This document shows, piece by piece, positions 1 to 8,528 of a DNA stretch of 32,774 nucleotides. The DNA comes from Nemertoderma westbladi. Its lineage: Eukaryota > Xenacoelomorpha > Nemertodermatida > Nemertodermatidae. The first letter of the stretch is position 1; each line of letters starts with the position of its first letter. Under the pieces are notes generated by a model that ran no database searches, had not been told where the DNA came from, and saw only the letters and a program-made list of their open reading frames with translations. The stretch spans positions 1 to 32,774 of the forward strand of contig JAUCBJ010004603.1 of assembly GCA_032718475.1 (NCBI GenBank), read 5' to 3'. The translations under genes were made by a program, and so were the position numbers.

Positions 1-1
1 A

Positions 2-214
2 GGAGACCCAAGATCTTCTTCCCCGACGAGAGCAGTAGAGGCTAAATCCACTCGTCGACCACATCTCCGTCGATTCGGCGCGGCAGTTCGAAACGGTAGC
101 GACAGGGTGTTCCGCAAACCAGTCCAATACGGGTATTGGGTGGGTTGCAGGGTTACCCCGCGGATCGGATGGTTCTGCCACAACGAAACGACCCAGAACG
201 ATGAAAACTGTGGA
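2..214 (+). CDS. possible C-terminal tail of a retroelement polyprotein (partial)
   Basis: An open frame of 70 codons runs from the left edge to a TAA at 212-214. The stretch is more GC-rich than its surroundings and its product is rich in Arg, Ser and Pro, with STRRPHLRRFG near the start and PVQYGYWVG in the middle. Basic Ser/Arg-rich tails like this end the pol proteins of many Ty3/gypsy elements. A purine-rich run (about 216-228) followed by TGTGCTGTC at 234 could be a polypurine tract and LTR start. No catalytic domain is visible, so this is only a suggestion; it could equally be a chance frame. Confidence 0.22.
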
Positions 215-341
215 GATTAAGAGCGGGGACATTGTGCTGTCTGGCTGTAGTCTGACTCAGGGATAAAAACTGTATAGGCCTAGTACCGGTATCTTTCTTG
301 GTCTTATTGTCGGCAGGCCTACAGCTTCTGATAATGTGGTC

Positions 342-951
342 TGAGCATGTGGACGACTTCTGTTACCTGGGATCATGGATCCGGAAGTCAGGTGAGGATC
401 TTCGAATACGTAATGGAAAGGCATGGGCAGGCTTTCCAGGATTTGGAAGTCACCGAGAATTAATCGGAAACTTAAGGTCCGATTATTTAGAACAGCAGTA
501 GTTCCAGTACTCCTCTACGGGAGTCCATGCTGGGCTCTAACTGCTGAGGACACAAATTCTCTGGATGGCACATTCACAAGAATGCTACTCCGGGTTCATT
601 GTGTCAAGTACAATGCACACATCTCCAACCAGACATTATATAACATTGGAGGTGTCTCATTGGTTCCCCCAAGCTTGACACTAGAACAAAATCGCCTCCG
701 CTTTGCAGGACATTGCTTTCGCCGTGAGGACCAGCCAGTGCATAATATTGTACTTTGGCAGCCTCATGGAGTGAATAAGCATGACTTTCTTGAGATGCAT
801 CTTAAAGGACACAGGACTTGAAGATGCGGATGATCTAGCAAATGTCATGGGTGATAGGGAGTTGTGGCGGTGCAATTTTGTTGACAAGCCGGCACAGCAT
901 TCTTAAAAATGCAGCTGCAATGCAGCATGCCGATCCTAGTAGTAGTAGTAG
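342..951 (+). mobile_element. 5'-truncated, broken LINE copy (same family as 8488-12247)
   Basis: The sequence matches the last ~600 bp of the LINE at 8488-12247, in the opposite orientation, and ends in the same short 3' UTR and a (TAG)n tail. It encodes the end of the reverse transcriptase region (EHVDDFCYLGSW, then PVLLYGSPCWALTAED, then FAGHCFRREDQ). Compared with the full copy it lacks about 10 bp after 430 and about 14 bp near 781. Both losses shift the frame, so no single ORF spans it. The 5' break is at about 342. I see no clear target duplication. It is a dead copy with no independent function. Confidence 0.85.
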
Positions 952-1450
952 TTTCACGTTGTCATAAATCTAGTCTGTCTGTCTGTCGGTCATTCTGTTA
1001 GTCAGTCTGTCAAATCATAAAAAATAATTCAAATTAACTAACATTCTCGCTACGGGGGTTTTAAGGGGTGCTGATTTCATTTCTGATGTCAGTTTTCAGG
1101 TTTACATTAATCTAGTTTGTCGGTCTGTCGGTCTTTCTGTCAGTCAGTCAGTCTGTCAAAACTTAAAAAAGAATACAAACTAACTAACATTCTCGTTATG
1201 GGGGTTTTAATGGGTGCTGATTTCATTTCAGATGTCAGTTTTCACGTTTAATAAATCTAGTCTGTCTGGCTGTTGGTCTGTCGGTCTTTCTGTCAGTCAG
1301 TCTGTCAAAACTTAAGAAAGTATACTAACTAACCAACATTCCCGCTATGGGGGTGTTAAGGGTTGCTGATTTCATTTCTGATGTCAGTTTACACGTTTAC
1401 ATAAATCTAGTATGTCTGTCTGTCGGTCTTACTGTCAGTCTGTACTACTG
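952..1450 (+). repeat. ~145-bp tandem repeat, about 3.5 copies
   Basis: The word ATCTAG followed by a TCTG/TCGG-rich stretch recurs at 968, 1110, 1255 and 1405, spacings of 142, 145 and 150 bp. Between these, each unit holds CTAACATTC, GGGGGTTTTAA and GCTGATTTCATTTC in the same order. The LINE fragment ending at 951 abuts the first unit at a position equivalent to TTTTCACGTT in later units, so it probably inserted into this array. Confidence 0.85.
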
Positions 1451-1618
1451 TACTGTGGTTGGCATTACGCCATATACCTAACATTGATAATACAGTCTAC
1501 AATAAAGCCTATCTACAGTACAGAATGGATTTTTTGCCATGAAGAGCACTAAATTTCTTTAATACTATCCACCAGTATACCTAGACCAAGAGCCTTCCAA
1601 TAAAACATGTATTGCAGC
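1451..1618. other. unassigned spacer
   Basis: AT-rich sequence between the 145-bp repeat and the next hairpin. I see no gene, RNA or repeat structure in it. Confidence 0.5.
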
Positions 1619-1673
1619 ATGACGTCCACTGCACGTCTTAGTGTTGTCCATGGTGAAATGCACTGGACGTCAT
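1619..1673. repeat. 15-bp inverted repeat (hairpin)
   Basis: Arms at 1619-1633 and 1659-1673 pair with one mismatch (ATGACGTCCACTGCA against TGCACTGGACGTCAT), leaving a 25-nt loop. Function unknown. Confidence 0.7.
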
Positions 1674-1734
1674 AGGCTCTAAGGGGTTAAGCAACACGGT
1701 CCCTACTTCGCCCTGTCGACACCCCAGCCATTTT

Positions 1735-2075
1735 TCACCAATCCGTTTTTAGAGTTTTTAAATTTTTTTGTTATTGGTGAAAGTTCTAGAACATTAGTAG
1801 ATATGTTTTTTATGATAGCTACCGGTAGTGTTTTTTAGCTAGCTAGTATTTTTATAAATTATAAAAAATGTGAAAGTCCATGATATTTCAGGTTAAACTG
1901 TTGAAGAATAATATATTAATGACCAAAATAATTTCCAAAAATTACTAGCTAGTAAAAAATACTAGCATTATACCATAAACTAAACCATCTACTAAGGTTC
2001 TAGAACATTCACTAATATAAAAAAGCAATCAAAATCACAAAAAAATAACAGTTAAAAAACTCATTCGGGACCCTT
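1735..2075. mobile_element. MITE-like imperfect inverted repeat
   Basis: The left arm (about 1735-1860) and right arm (about 1945-2070) are reverse complements at roughly 70 percent by eye. Both contain GTGAA-N-GTTCTAGAAC (or its complement) followed by TTAGTAGAT, a T-rich run, and a TAGCTAG/CTAGCTAG block nearer the centre. This suits an old non-autonomous DNA transposon or a hairpin repeat. I could not define exact ends or a target duplication. Confidence 0.5.
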
Positions 2076-2109
2076 TTGCTTAAGGAGTCAAAATTGTAGA
2101 AAAAATTCC

Positions 2110-2160
2110 CGAAGTTTGCGACGTTTGCGAAATTCGCGACGTTTGCGAAATTCGCGAAGA
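2110..2160 (+). repeat. short tandem repeat with palindromic GCGAAATTCGC
   Basis: GCGACGTTTGCGAAATTC occurs twice in tandem, followed by a partial third copy. GCGAAATTCGC is self-complementary apart from its centre. The GCGAA words resemble the GCGAATTTTGTTCC motif near 8385-12300, but I cannot show that they are related. Confidence 0.6.
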
Positions 2161-2664
2161 ATCCGTCAGTTTCTGTGCCCTAATGGGTTCGTGCCAAAAC
2201 AATCAAATCTTACACACTTAACTAACTAACACACTAACTAATTTAAAGTGGGTATTAGTATGCCTGAATAATTAAATAGAAATTAAGTTAATGAACGCCA
2301 TTTCAACATAAAATCTACGGAATCAATACACAACACACGCACACTACTGAATTTAAAAATTTATATAGATTGCAACTTATATTTGGCTACCTTTTAATGG
2401 GTGACTAATTTAATTATTCAACCCTATATATTTGTAGCCTTTTTAATTTGTGCCTTTAATTGAATCAAACATTAAACTAAAATATATGTCACAATATTGG
2501 TTTGTCTGTAGCTGGTCAATGAATCCCTCATAAATTTGTTAATTAGTCGCTGCTCAGTCATTGAACATTTGAACACGTGCTGCTCGAAGACCCCACAACG
2601 TGTACATACCACACGGACAATTATTGAATGACTTATACAACTATTCTAAACAGTTTACATAGAC
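2161..2664. other. AT-rich intergenic stretch
   Basis: About 500 bp without a coding frame or RNA. Some CTAACTAA words occur around 2218-2240. I see nothing else in it. Confidence 0.5.
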
Positions 2665-3267
2665 TAATCCCTGGTCCAACCAATTCCGGACCAATCACTG
2701 GTCCATCCAGTTCCGGACCAATCCCTGGTCCAACCAGTTCTGGACCAATCCCCGGTCCAACCAGTTAACCAGTTCCGGACCAATCCCTGGTCCAACCAGT
2801 TTTGGACCAATCCCAGGTCCAACCAGTTTCGGACCAATCCCTGGTCGAACCAGTTCGCGGACCAATCCCTGGTCCAACCAGTGCGGGACCAATCCCTGGT
2901 CCAACCAGTGCGGGACCAATCCCTGGTCCAACCAGTGCGGGACCAATCACTGGTCCAACCAGTTCGGGACCAATTCCTGGTCCAACCAGTGCGGGACCAA
3001 TCACTGGTCCAACCAGTTCGGGACCAATCCCTGGTCCAGCCAGTTCGGGACCAATCCCTGGTCCAACCAGTGCGGGACCAATCACTGGTCCAACCAGTTC
3101 GGGACCAATTCCTGGTCCAACCAGTGCGGGACCAATCACTGGTCCAACCAGTTCGGGACCAATCCCTGGTCCAGCCAGTTCGGGACCAATTCCTGGTCCA
3201 ACCAGTGCGGGACCAATCACTGGTCCAACCAGTTCGGGACCAATCCCTGGTCCAACCAGTTCGGGAC
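2665..3267 (+). repeat. 27-bp minisatellite, about 22 copies
   Basis: The unit is GGGACCAATCCCTGGTCC followed by AACCAGTGC, with variants (CCC, TCC or CAC in the centre; GCGGG or TTCGGG at the edge). Within each unit GGACCA and TGGTCC are inverted and can form a hairpin. From about 2900 onward, five-unit blocks of 135 bp recur, shown by the order of the variants. Because 27 is a multiple of 3, the array is open in several frames on both strands and would encode nine-residue Gly-Pro repeats. No promoter, splice site or non-repeat coding extension supports a gene. Confidence 0.95.
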
Positions 3268-3384
3268 TAAAGCCAATGGTATTATGTTTTAACTGTCAAT
3301 AAATCCGTAATAAAATTTCTGCCTTGAAGTTACTGGTATCTACTTTCAACGCGAATCCCCTCATTATCTGTTTAACATAAATTA

Positions 3385-6118
3385 ATCTTCTTGAAGAAGA
3401 ATCTGACGATATTTTTGCGAATGAAGGACTTGATGGATTTCTTATTTATCGCCGTAATCGTCCAGGGCCAAACCGTGGCGGTGGTGTAGCAATGATTGTC
3501 TCCAATGTTTTGCTGCCCTCTGATGTAGATCTCCCTCATAAAGGGGAAAGTATCTGGGTTGACCTCAATGTGTATTATTGTTCCCTTTCGGATTGGCTGT
3601 GTTGATATTTCGGACCCGTATATGGCAACAGAATGTTCTTTTAACTACCTCTCTTTCATTGAAGATTTAAATTCATTTTCAATTCAATTTAAATTCAAAT
3701 TCATTCGAATCTCCAAACTCTAATTACAGACGACTATAATTTTCGGCACATAGATTGGAATATTCCTTGCCCAGCTCCAATTCGTCATTATCGTTCGATC
3801 ACGGCTAGATTTCTAGAATCAATCTTGGACCTTTATCTGCATCAGCTTATCTCTGACCCAAATCATATAAAAGGTGGTATCTTAGATTTGTTACTTACTA
3901 ATGTTCCAAACATAGTTGATAATGTATTTGTGGGTGAACGATTCGGTCTCTCTGATAAAAAAGTAATCATAGAATCCTATATGCCACCCTCCCTCCTGTC
4001 AGTTCTGGAAGTAGCACATCAGTTACTCGTGACTGGAGTAGAGTTAACTGGGACGAAATTAATGGAATCTGTGCACAGATTAACTGGGATGATGTGGTTA
4101 ATGAAAATTTGAATGCCATACAAAATTCTAAAGCACTTGAATTTATTCTGAACTCCATAATTTCTGATTGCGTTCCCTTGAAGTCCTGCACTCGTCCCAA
4201 ACAGCATCCACAAATAAAGAAACTGCTCCGTCGTGCTCATCACATTAGAAACAAACTGTCCTTGACTAGCGACCCAATTAGACATTCAATACTGCAGGAT
4301 TTTCTGGATAATATAAACGTTCTTATTGAAGTACAGTAGCATACATGGAAGCCATGCACAACTATGAAAATTGGATTCTGCAACACAAAAATACATAACA
4401 ATTCTGGTGTTACACCAAATCTCAAATTAGTCTAAAATCAGTCATATGTACCATCAATGAAGGATTCTCAGGGTAACATTGTCACTGTTAGCACCAAGAA
4501 GGCCAACCTATTTAATGAGACTTTTGTATCTGCTTTTACAGTTGATGCCAGTACCAATGCGCATAAATGTACTTCAGATAAGAAAACACCAACAAGAATC
4601 TTACTTCTGACTTGAATCAGCCCAACCAAAATACTCTCAACCATATTGTCTTTGAATCCCATGTGGTTTACAAGAACTTGTTGAAGCTGAAACCCGGAAA
4701 GGCTCCTGGACCTGATTACATTCCAACAATATTGTTACGTAATTTGGCCCCATTCCTTGCTACTACTCCGTTAACTAAGCTATTTCAACAGTCTTTGGGC
4801 TCAGGTATTATTCCGGATTCATGGGTTTTATCGCATATCATTCCTGTATATAAAAAATCAGGCTCTCGTTCAGATTACAGGCCAATTTCCCTGACATCAA
4901 TATTAGCCAAATTGATGGAAACTATAGTGAAAGGAAAAGTTGTGAAGCACCTTTACCAGTCTAAATTGATTACATCTCTGCAACATGGTTTTCTCAAAGG
5001 GAAATCTACATTCACTCTGCTCCCGGAGTGTTCTCTGGACTGAGTTAATATTCGTAACTTCCGAGGGCGAGTAGACATTATCTACACTGATTTCAAGAGA
5101 GCATTTGACAAAGTTTCCCACAGTAAACTCATTTCAAAATTAGAATCTTCTGGTATTTCCGGGTTGCTGCTGCATTGGATCTCTGTATTCCTCCTCACTA
5201 GATACCATCATACAATTATTGATGGACGTCTCTCTGCTTTTGCTAAGGTCACAAGTGGTGTTCCACAGGGCAGTATCCTAGCCCCACTACTTTTTATTAT
5301 TTTTATAATCTTATAACCGACACATTATTTTTATAAATGACATTGATGATCTCATTCTGAAAGACACATTTATCAGATTATATGCAGATGATACAAAGCT
5401 CTACCGACATATTTCAAACAATTATGATGCATTATACTTGCAGCAAGACAACGATTCTCTTTCTTAGTTGGGCTTCTGATTGGAATATGGAGTTTAATGT
5501 TAAAAAGTGTTGTCTAGTTTCACTTATGGCCCCCAACACTTCCACTACAGTAATTCACACTTATAATATGAATGGAACTCCGCTGAAAGCTAATGAGTGT
5601 AACAAAGACTTTGGAATTATAATTTCAAAGGATTTACTGTTTAGTGAACATGTCGAATTCATCTGCGCCAAGGCAAGAAATTGAAGTTCTCAAATCAGAC
5701 GTGCATTTGGCCACCGCAGTAGCCAGTTTCAATTAAATCTGTTTTGCACTTTTGTTAGACCCGTCCTCGAATACAATAGCTCCATTTGGTCTCCAATGCT
5801 TGGCAAAGATATAAACAGATTACAGTAGAACGGGTTCAAAGAGAGTTTACTACTGTAGGTGATTGCCTGGGGTTCTCTGGTCTGGTTTAACCTATTCTTG
5901 TAGACTAACTAAATTGAAGAGCGCAAGGGTCAAAATCGACCTCACTGAAATGTATAAAATCATTCGAAGTGGTTAGTCAGAAAAAGTTTACTTCCACGTC
6001 GCTTCTAATTCAAGAACGAGAGGACACCAATGGAAAATAGAGCGACCCAGATCAAATGTTGCTATTTACCATCATCATTTCACTGTCCGCCATATCCCTA
6101 CCTGGAACTCTCTTCCCA
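3385..6118 (+). pseudogene. decayed CR1/jockey-like LINE (endonuclease + reverse transcriptase)
   Basis: Pieces of a LINE pol protein appear in order across several frames. First comes part of an EEP-type endonuclease (RRNRPGPNRGGGVA near 3460, LDLLLTNVP near 3885, GLSDK near 3950, where the family usually has SDH). Then come reverse transcriptase blocks: GKAPGPDYIP (4700), SDYRPISLTS (4870), YTDFKRAFDKVSH (5085), SGVPQGSILAPLLF (5255) and LYADDTKLY (5380). A C-terminal WNSLP ends the element near 6117. An in-frame TGA at 5041-5043, a ~29-bp duplication near 5300-5335 that separates the LAPLLF and YADD blocks, and other shifts show it is dead. The 5' end is missing. CR1/jockey placement rests on these motifs only. 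Confidence 0.85.
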
Positions 6119-6154
6119 TTATACAGAGTAGTCGTAATGTCGCCATCACTCAAA

Positions 6155-6425
6155 GTATGGCCCATGTGAAGAATACCAGACTTTGTGCCGTTATATTTCA
6201 CTTTGCAGTTACCCCCATGTGAAGAATACCAGGTTTTCACCAAAACAACAGGTTACAGAAGGGCTGAATCTAACCAAAACAAATAAACGAATTAGTATAT
6301 GTACAGGTTATAAGACAGAAATAAGCGCTATAAAACACTTAATAAAGATAAATTAAAAAAATAAAAAATCTTCATATATAAAATTCCAATAAAAAGTCGA
6401 CCGAAAAGTGAAATCCTGGTATTCT
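6155..6425 (+). repeat. dispersed repeat, left copy (inverted partner at 29140-29400)
   Basis: This stretch matches the reverse complement of about 29140-29400 almost base for base, including AACGAATTAGTATATGTAC, ATAAGCGCTATAAAACAC and AAAGTCGACCGAA. Its outer (left) side holds about 1.5 copies of the 53-bp unit (CCCATGTGAAGAATACCA plus flank) that is tandemly repeated in the right copy. It could be a non-autonomous transposon with a tandem-repeat end, or one terminal repeat of a very large element. Confidence 0.85.
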
Positions 6426-7158
6426 TCACATGGGCGCGAAGTATTTAAAATGAACCTAGCCGAGACTGATCTGCTCCATAAATGCAAGGGACTCTGGAAG
6501 ACCACAATGGAGACTATCCGCCCACCCCTCCACCCCGACTGAATGGAACTAAGAAATAACAAATAGCCAAAAAGAACTCAATATATATATATACTATCTA
6601 ATAAACTCAATATAAAATCAATAAAACTCAATATAAACTCAATACAGTATTTTACTCTATATTGGTTTTCATTTTACTCTTAACTATATTTTAGATAGTT
6701 TTAATTATTTTAAATTTGATTTTAAATTTTAAGCACTTTTAGTGCATGGTACATATACCATATAACCCAGTGGTATTGTATGGCTGGGTGACTATTTTAC
6801 TTTAGTGACGATGCCACATTTGTCTAAATTCTTGTTAATGTATTTATAACTTGTTTGTTTATGTTCATGTCATTAAATTAAAATTCATGAAATTCATAAT
6901 TTAAACGTTAAAGGGTACCGTAATGTTGTTAATGTAACGTTAGGTCCAAATCATTATTCCTGTATTCCGCTGTTTGCTGTTACACCGGATGCCGGAACCA
7001 CCGGTTCCGGTCTGCCGGTAGGCCAAATTAACCAGACTGCCAGACCGCCATCTGTAAGTCAGTAAGTACCGGTACTGAAAGGAGTACCAACAGACCAATG
7101 GGTTGAAGCTGAAGGCAGGAAGGGTAACTCTGTAACTCTGTAACTAGGTATAGGTAAG
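6426..7158. other. AT-rich spacer with short A/T repeats, then CCGG-rich stretch
   Basis: Around 6575-6650 there are repeated AACTCAATATAAA words. 6650-6950 is AT-rich without a credible gene. At about 6985-7020 the sequence becomes rich in CCGG/ACCGGT words (GAACCACCGGTTCCGG). No RNA gene is visible. If the gene model at 7248 is right, its promoter or an earlier exon could lie here or further upstream. Confidence 0.45.
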
Positions 7159-7209
7159 TACCAAGGACAGCTCTAGTAGTGTAGTAGAGTAGTAGAGCTG
7201 TCCTTGGTA
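7159..7209. repeat. perfect 17-bp inverted repeat (hairpin)
   Basis: TACCAAGGACAGCTCTA (7159-7175) is exactly reverse complemented at 7193-7209, with a 17-nt loop made of GTAGTG/TAGAG words. It lies 39 bp upstream of the proposed start codon at 7248. Confidence 0.8.
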
Positions 7210-7247
7210 AGTACAGAAGTACTGAAGTAGGCCTAATTGGTACCGGT

Positions 7248-7830
7248 ATGCCTGCTAAATGCATAAATGAAAACCGAAAACAACCGATGTTGGATTGTGC
7301 TTCCTGCAGTCCCGGGCAACGGCTAACTGACAAAATTATGAAATACGACGTTGCCATTCAAACTGATAATTCTTATCTTAAGAAATGTCGTACCGGTACT
7401 GGTACCGGTAGGCCCAGGCCTATCGGTCATAATAATACCAGTAAGACAACAAACAACTGCGAAAACTCAACTACAATAAGACAGCGGGGCGTAATTAACG
7501 GTACATCGACTTCTGTTCGAAACAAAGGCTATCGTGATTGCGATAGGCCTACACAAATCACTCCCGGTAGTCACAGCCGTAGTGCTACGAGAGGCGTGGG
7601 TAACAGTGCCCGGCACGACAACGGTTCTTCTTCTTGTACCGGTACCGGTAATGCAACCGACAAAGATTACACACCGATTATCGCCATCCTTCCGTATAAT
7701 AGGAAAAGGATTAACTGCTGTTACATTCCGGATAAAGTATACGAAAAATGGTGGAACGATTGTTTCGTTAAGTATTGCGTTGATCAGGATAACGGTGCTA
7801 TCCGCTTTCCCTATCCTTCACTGCATTCCT
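7248..7830 (+). CDS. predicted gene, exon 1: unknown protein with C-terminal PHD-like finger
   Basis: The frame starts at ATG 7248 and, unspliced, would stop at TAG 7833. A donor-like GTTAGT lies at 7831, just before that stop. Splicing there leaves one base, which joins the acceptor at 15871-15872 in phase, so three exons (7248-7830, 15873-16065, 16128-16152) give 801 bp, 266 residues plus stop. Exon 1 is Asn/Thr/Ser/Arg-rich at first, with a TGTGTG run made by ACCGGT words. It becomes conserved-looking at the end (YEKWWNDCFVKYCVDQDNG, then FPYPSLHS), which I do not recognise. The frame stays open 60 bp upstream of the ATG, so earlier exons are possible. The first intron would be 8,042 bp and holds the fold-back structure and two LINEs. 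The protein could also be transposon-encoded. Confidence 0.42.
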
Positions 7831-7944
7831 GTTAGTTTAACCCTTCCCCGGTAACGTGGGATAGAATAATACCCCAATGGGATGAATTTTGTTATTTGTT
7901 GTCGATCTCTCATATGTATCATGTATGTCCAGAGTTCATATATA

Positions 7945-8278
7945 GGAAAAGGTGCTTCCTATATCTGTATATAGGAAATTTTTGCCATTTTTCTGAACAT
8001 TTTCTTCGTTATGTTTTGAAATAAATTTTAGCGGCATATTTGAATTCCTGGTTATTGGAGGATAATCTATACCGGTACTACGTTTGTTGTGAAAACTAGA
8101 AAAAAAACTATCTGTGTGTTCGCTTTCTATAGCCAGATAGCCATTTTAAAAACGTTACTTTTTCCGAGAATTTCTTATATAGGAAATATATTTTGGAATT
8201 CCTATTTAGGAGTTGAACTTATTTCTTATTTAAAATATTTTATGTCTTGATTTTTCTTAATTAAGAAAAATTATGATT
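7945..8278 (+). repeat. left arm of fold-back-like inverted repeat
   Basis: This arm is the reverse complement, at roughly 90 percent by eye, of 14424-14735. Shared blocks include TTTTGCCATTTTTCTGAACA, GGTTATTGGAGGATAATCTA, CGTTTGTTGTGAAAACTAG and TTTTTCCGAGAATTTC. Scattered through the arm are short near-palindromes of the type TTCCTATATAGGAA (left end, about 8175, about 8200 and about 8256). Long inverted arms built of short palindromic motifs recall fold-back DNA transposons, but no transposase is visible. Confidence 0.85.
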
Positions 8279-8384
8279 TGCCAGTTCAATTTAAGACGAT
8301 GTCAATCAGTTAATAATGTAGAGTGCGATAAATTACTGTAAACTTAGGAACACGAACTTTCTTCCTAAAATGTGAAAATGCGAT

Positions 8385-8465
8385 TTTTGTTCCAATTCAC
8401 ATCGAACTTTGTTCCTATTTTTGCGAATTTCGTTCCTATTTGAGTGAATTTTGTTCCTATGAAAT
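8385..8465 (+). repeat. GCGAATTTTGTTCCTAT minisatellite, left block
   Basis: Four degenerate copies of GCGAATTTTGTTCCTAT lie here; the block resumes at 12262-12300 after the LINE insertion. Reverse-complement copies lie at 12805-13003. The LINE therefore inserted into a pre-existing array. Confidence 0.8.
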
Positions 8466-8477
8466 TTAATTAGTCTG

Positions 8478-8487
8478 TCTGTCTCGC
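8478..8487. repeat. target-site duplication, left copy
   Basis: TCTGTCTCGC here is repeated exactly at 12248-12257, bracketing the LINE at 8488-12247. It directly follows the element's trinucleotide tail. Confidence 0.85.
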
Positions 8488-8528
8488 TACTACTACTAGG
8501 ATCGGCATGCTGCATTGCAGCTGCATTT

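Noticed and set aside
423-821. 132-codon ORF as an independent gene
   Set aside because: It is one frame of a frameshifted 3' LINE fragment matching the ORF2 end at 8529-9115.
2802-3302. Collagen-like Gly-Pro repeat protein, and its reverse-strand counterpart (2765-3220)
   Set aside because: Both are readings of the 27-bp minisatellite, with no non-repeat coding sequence, splice sites or promoter.
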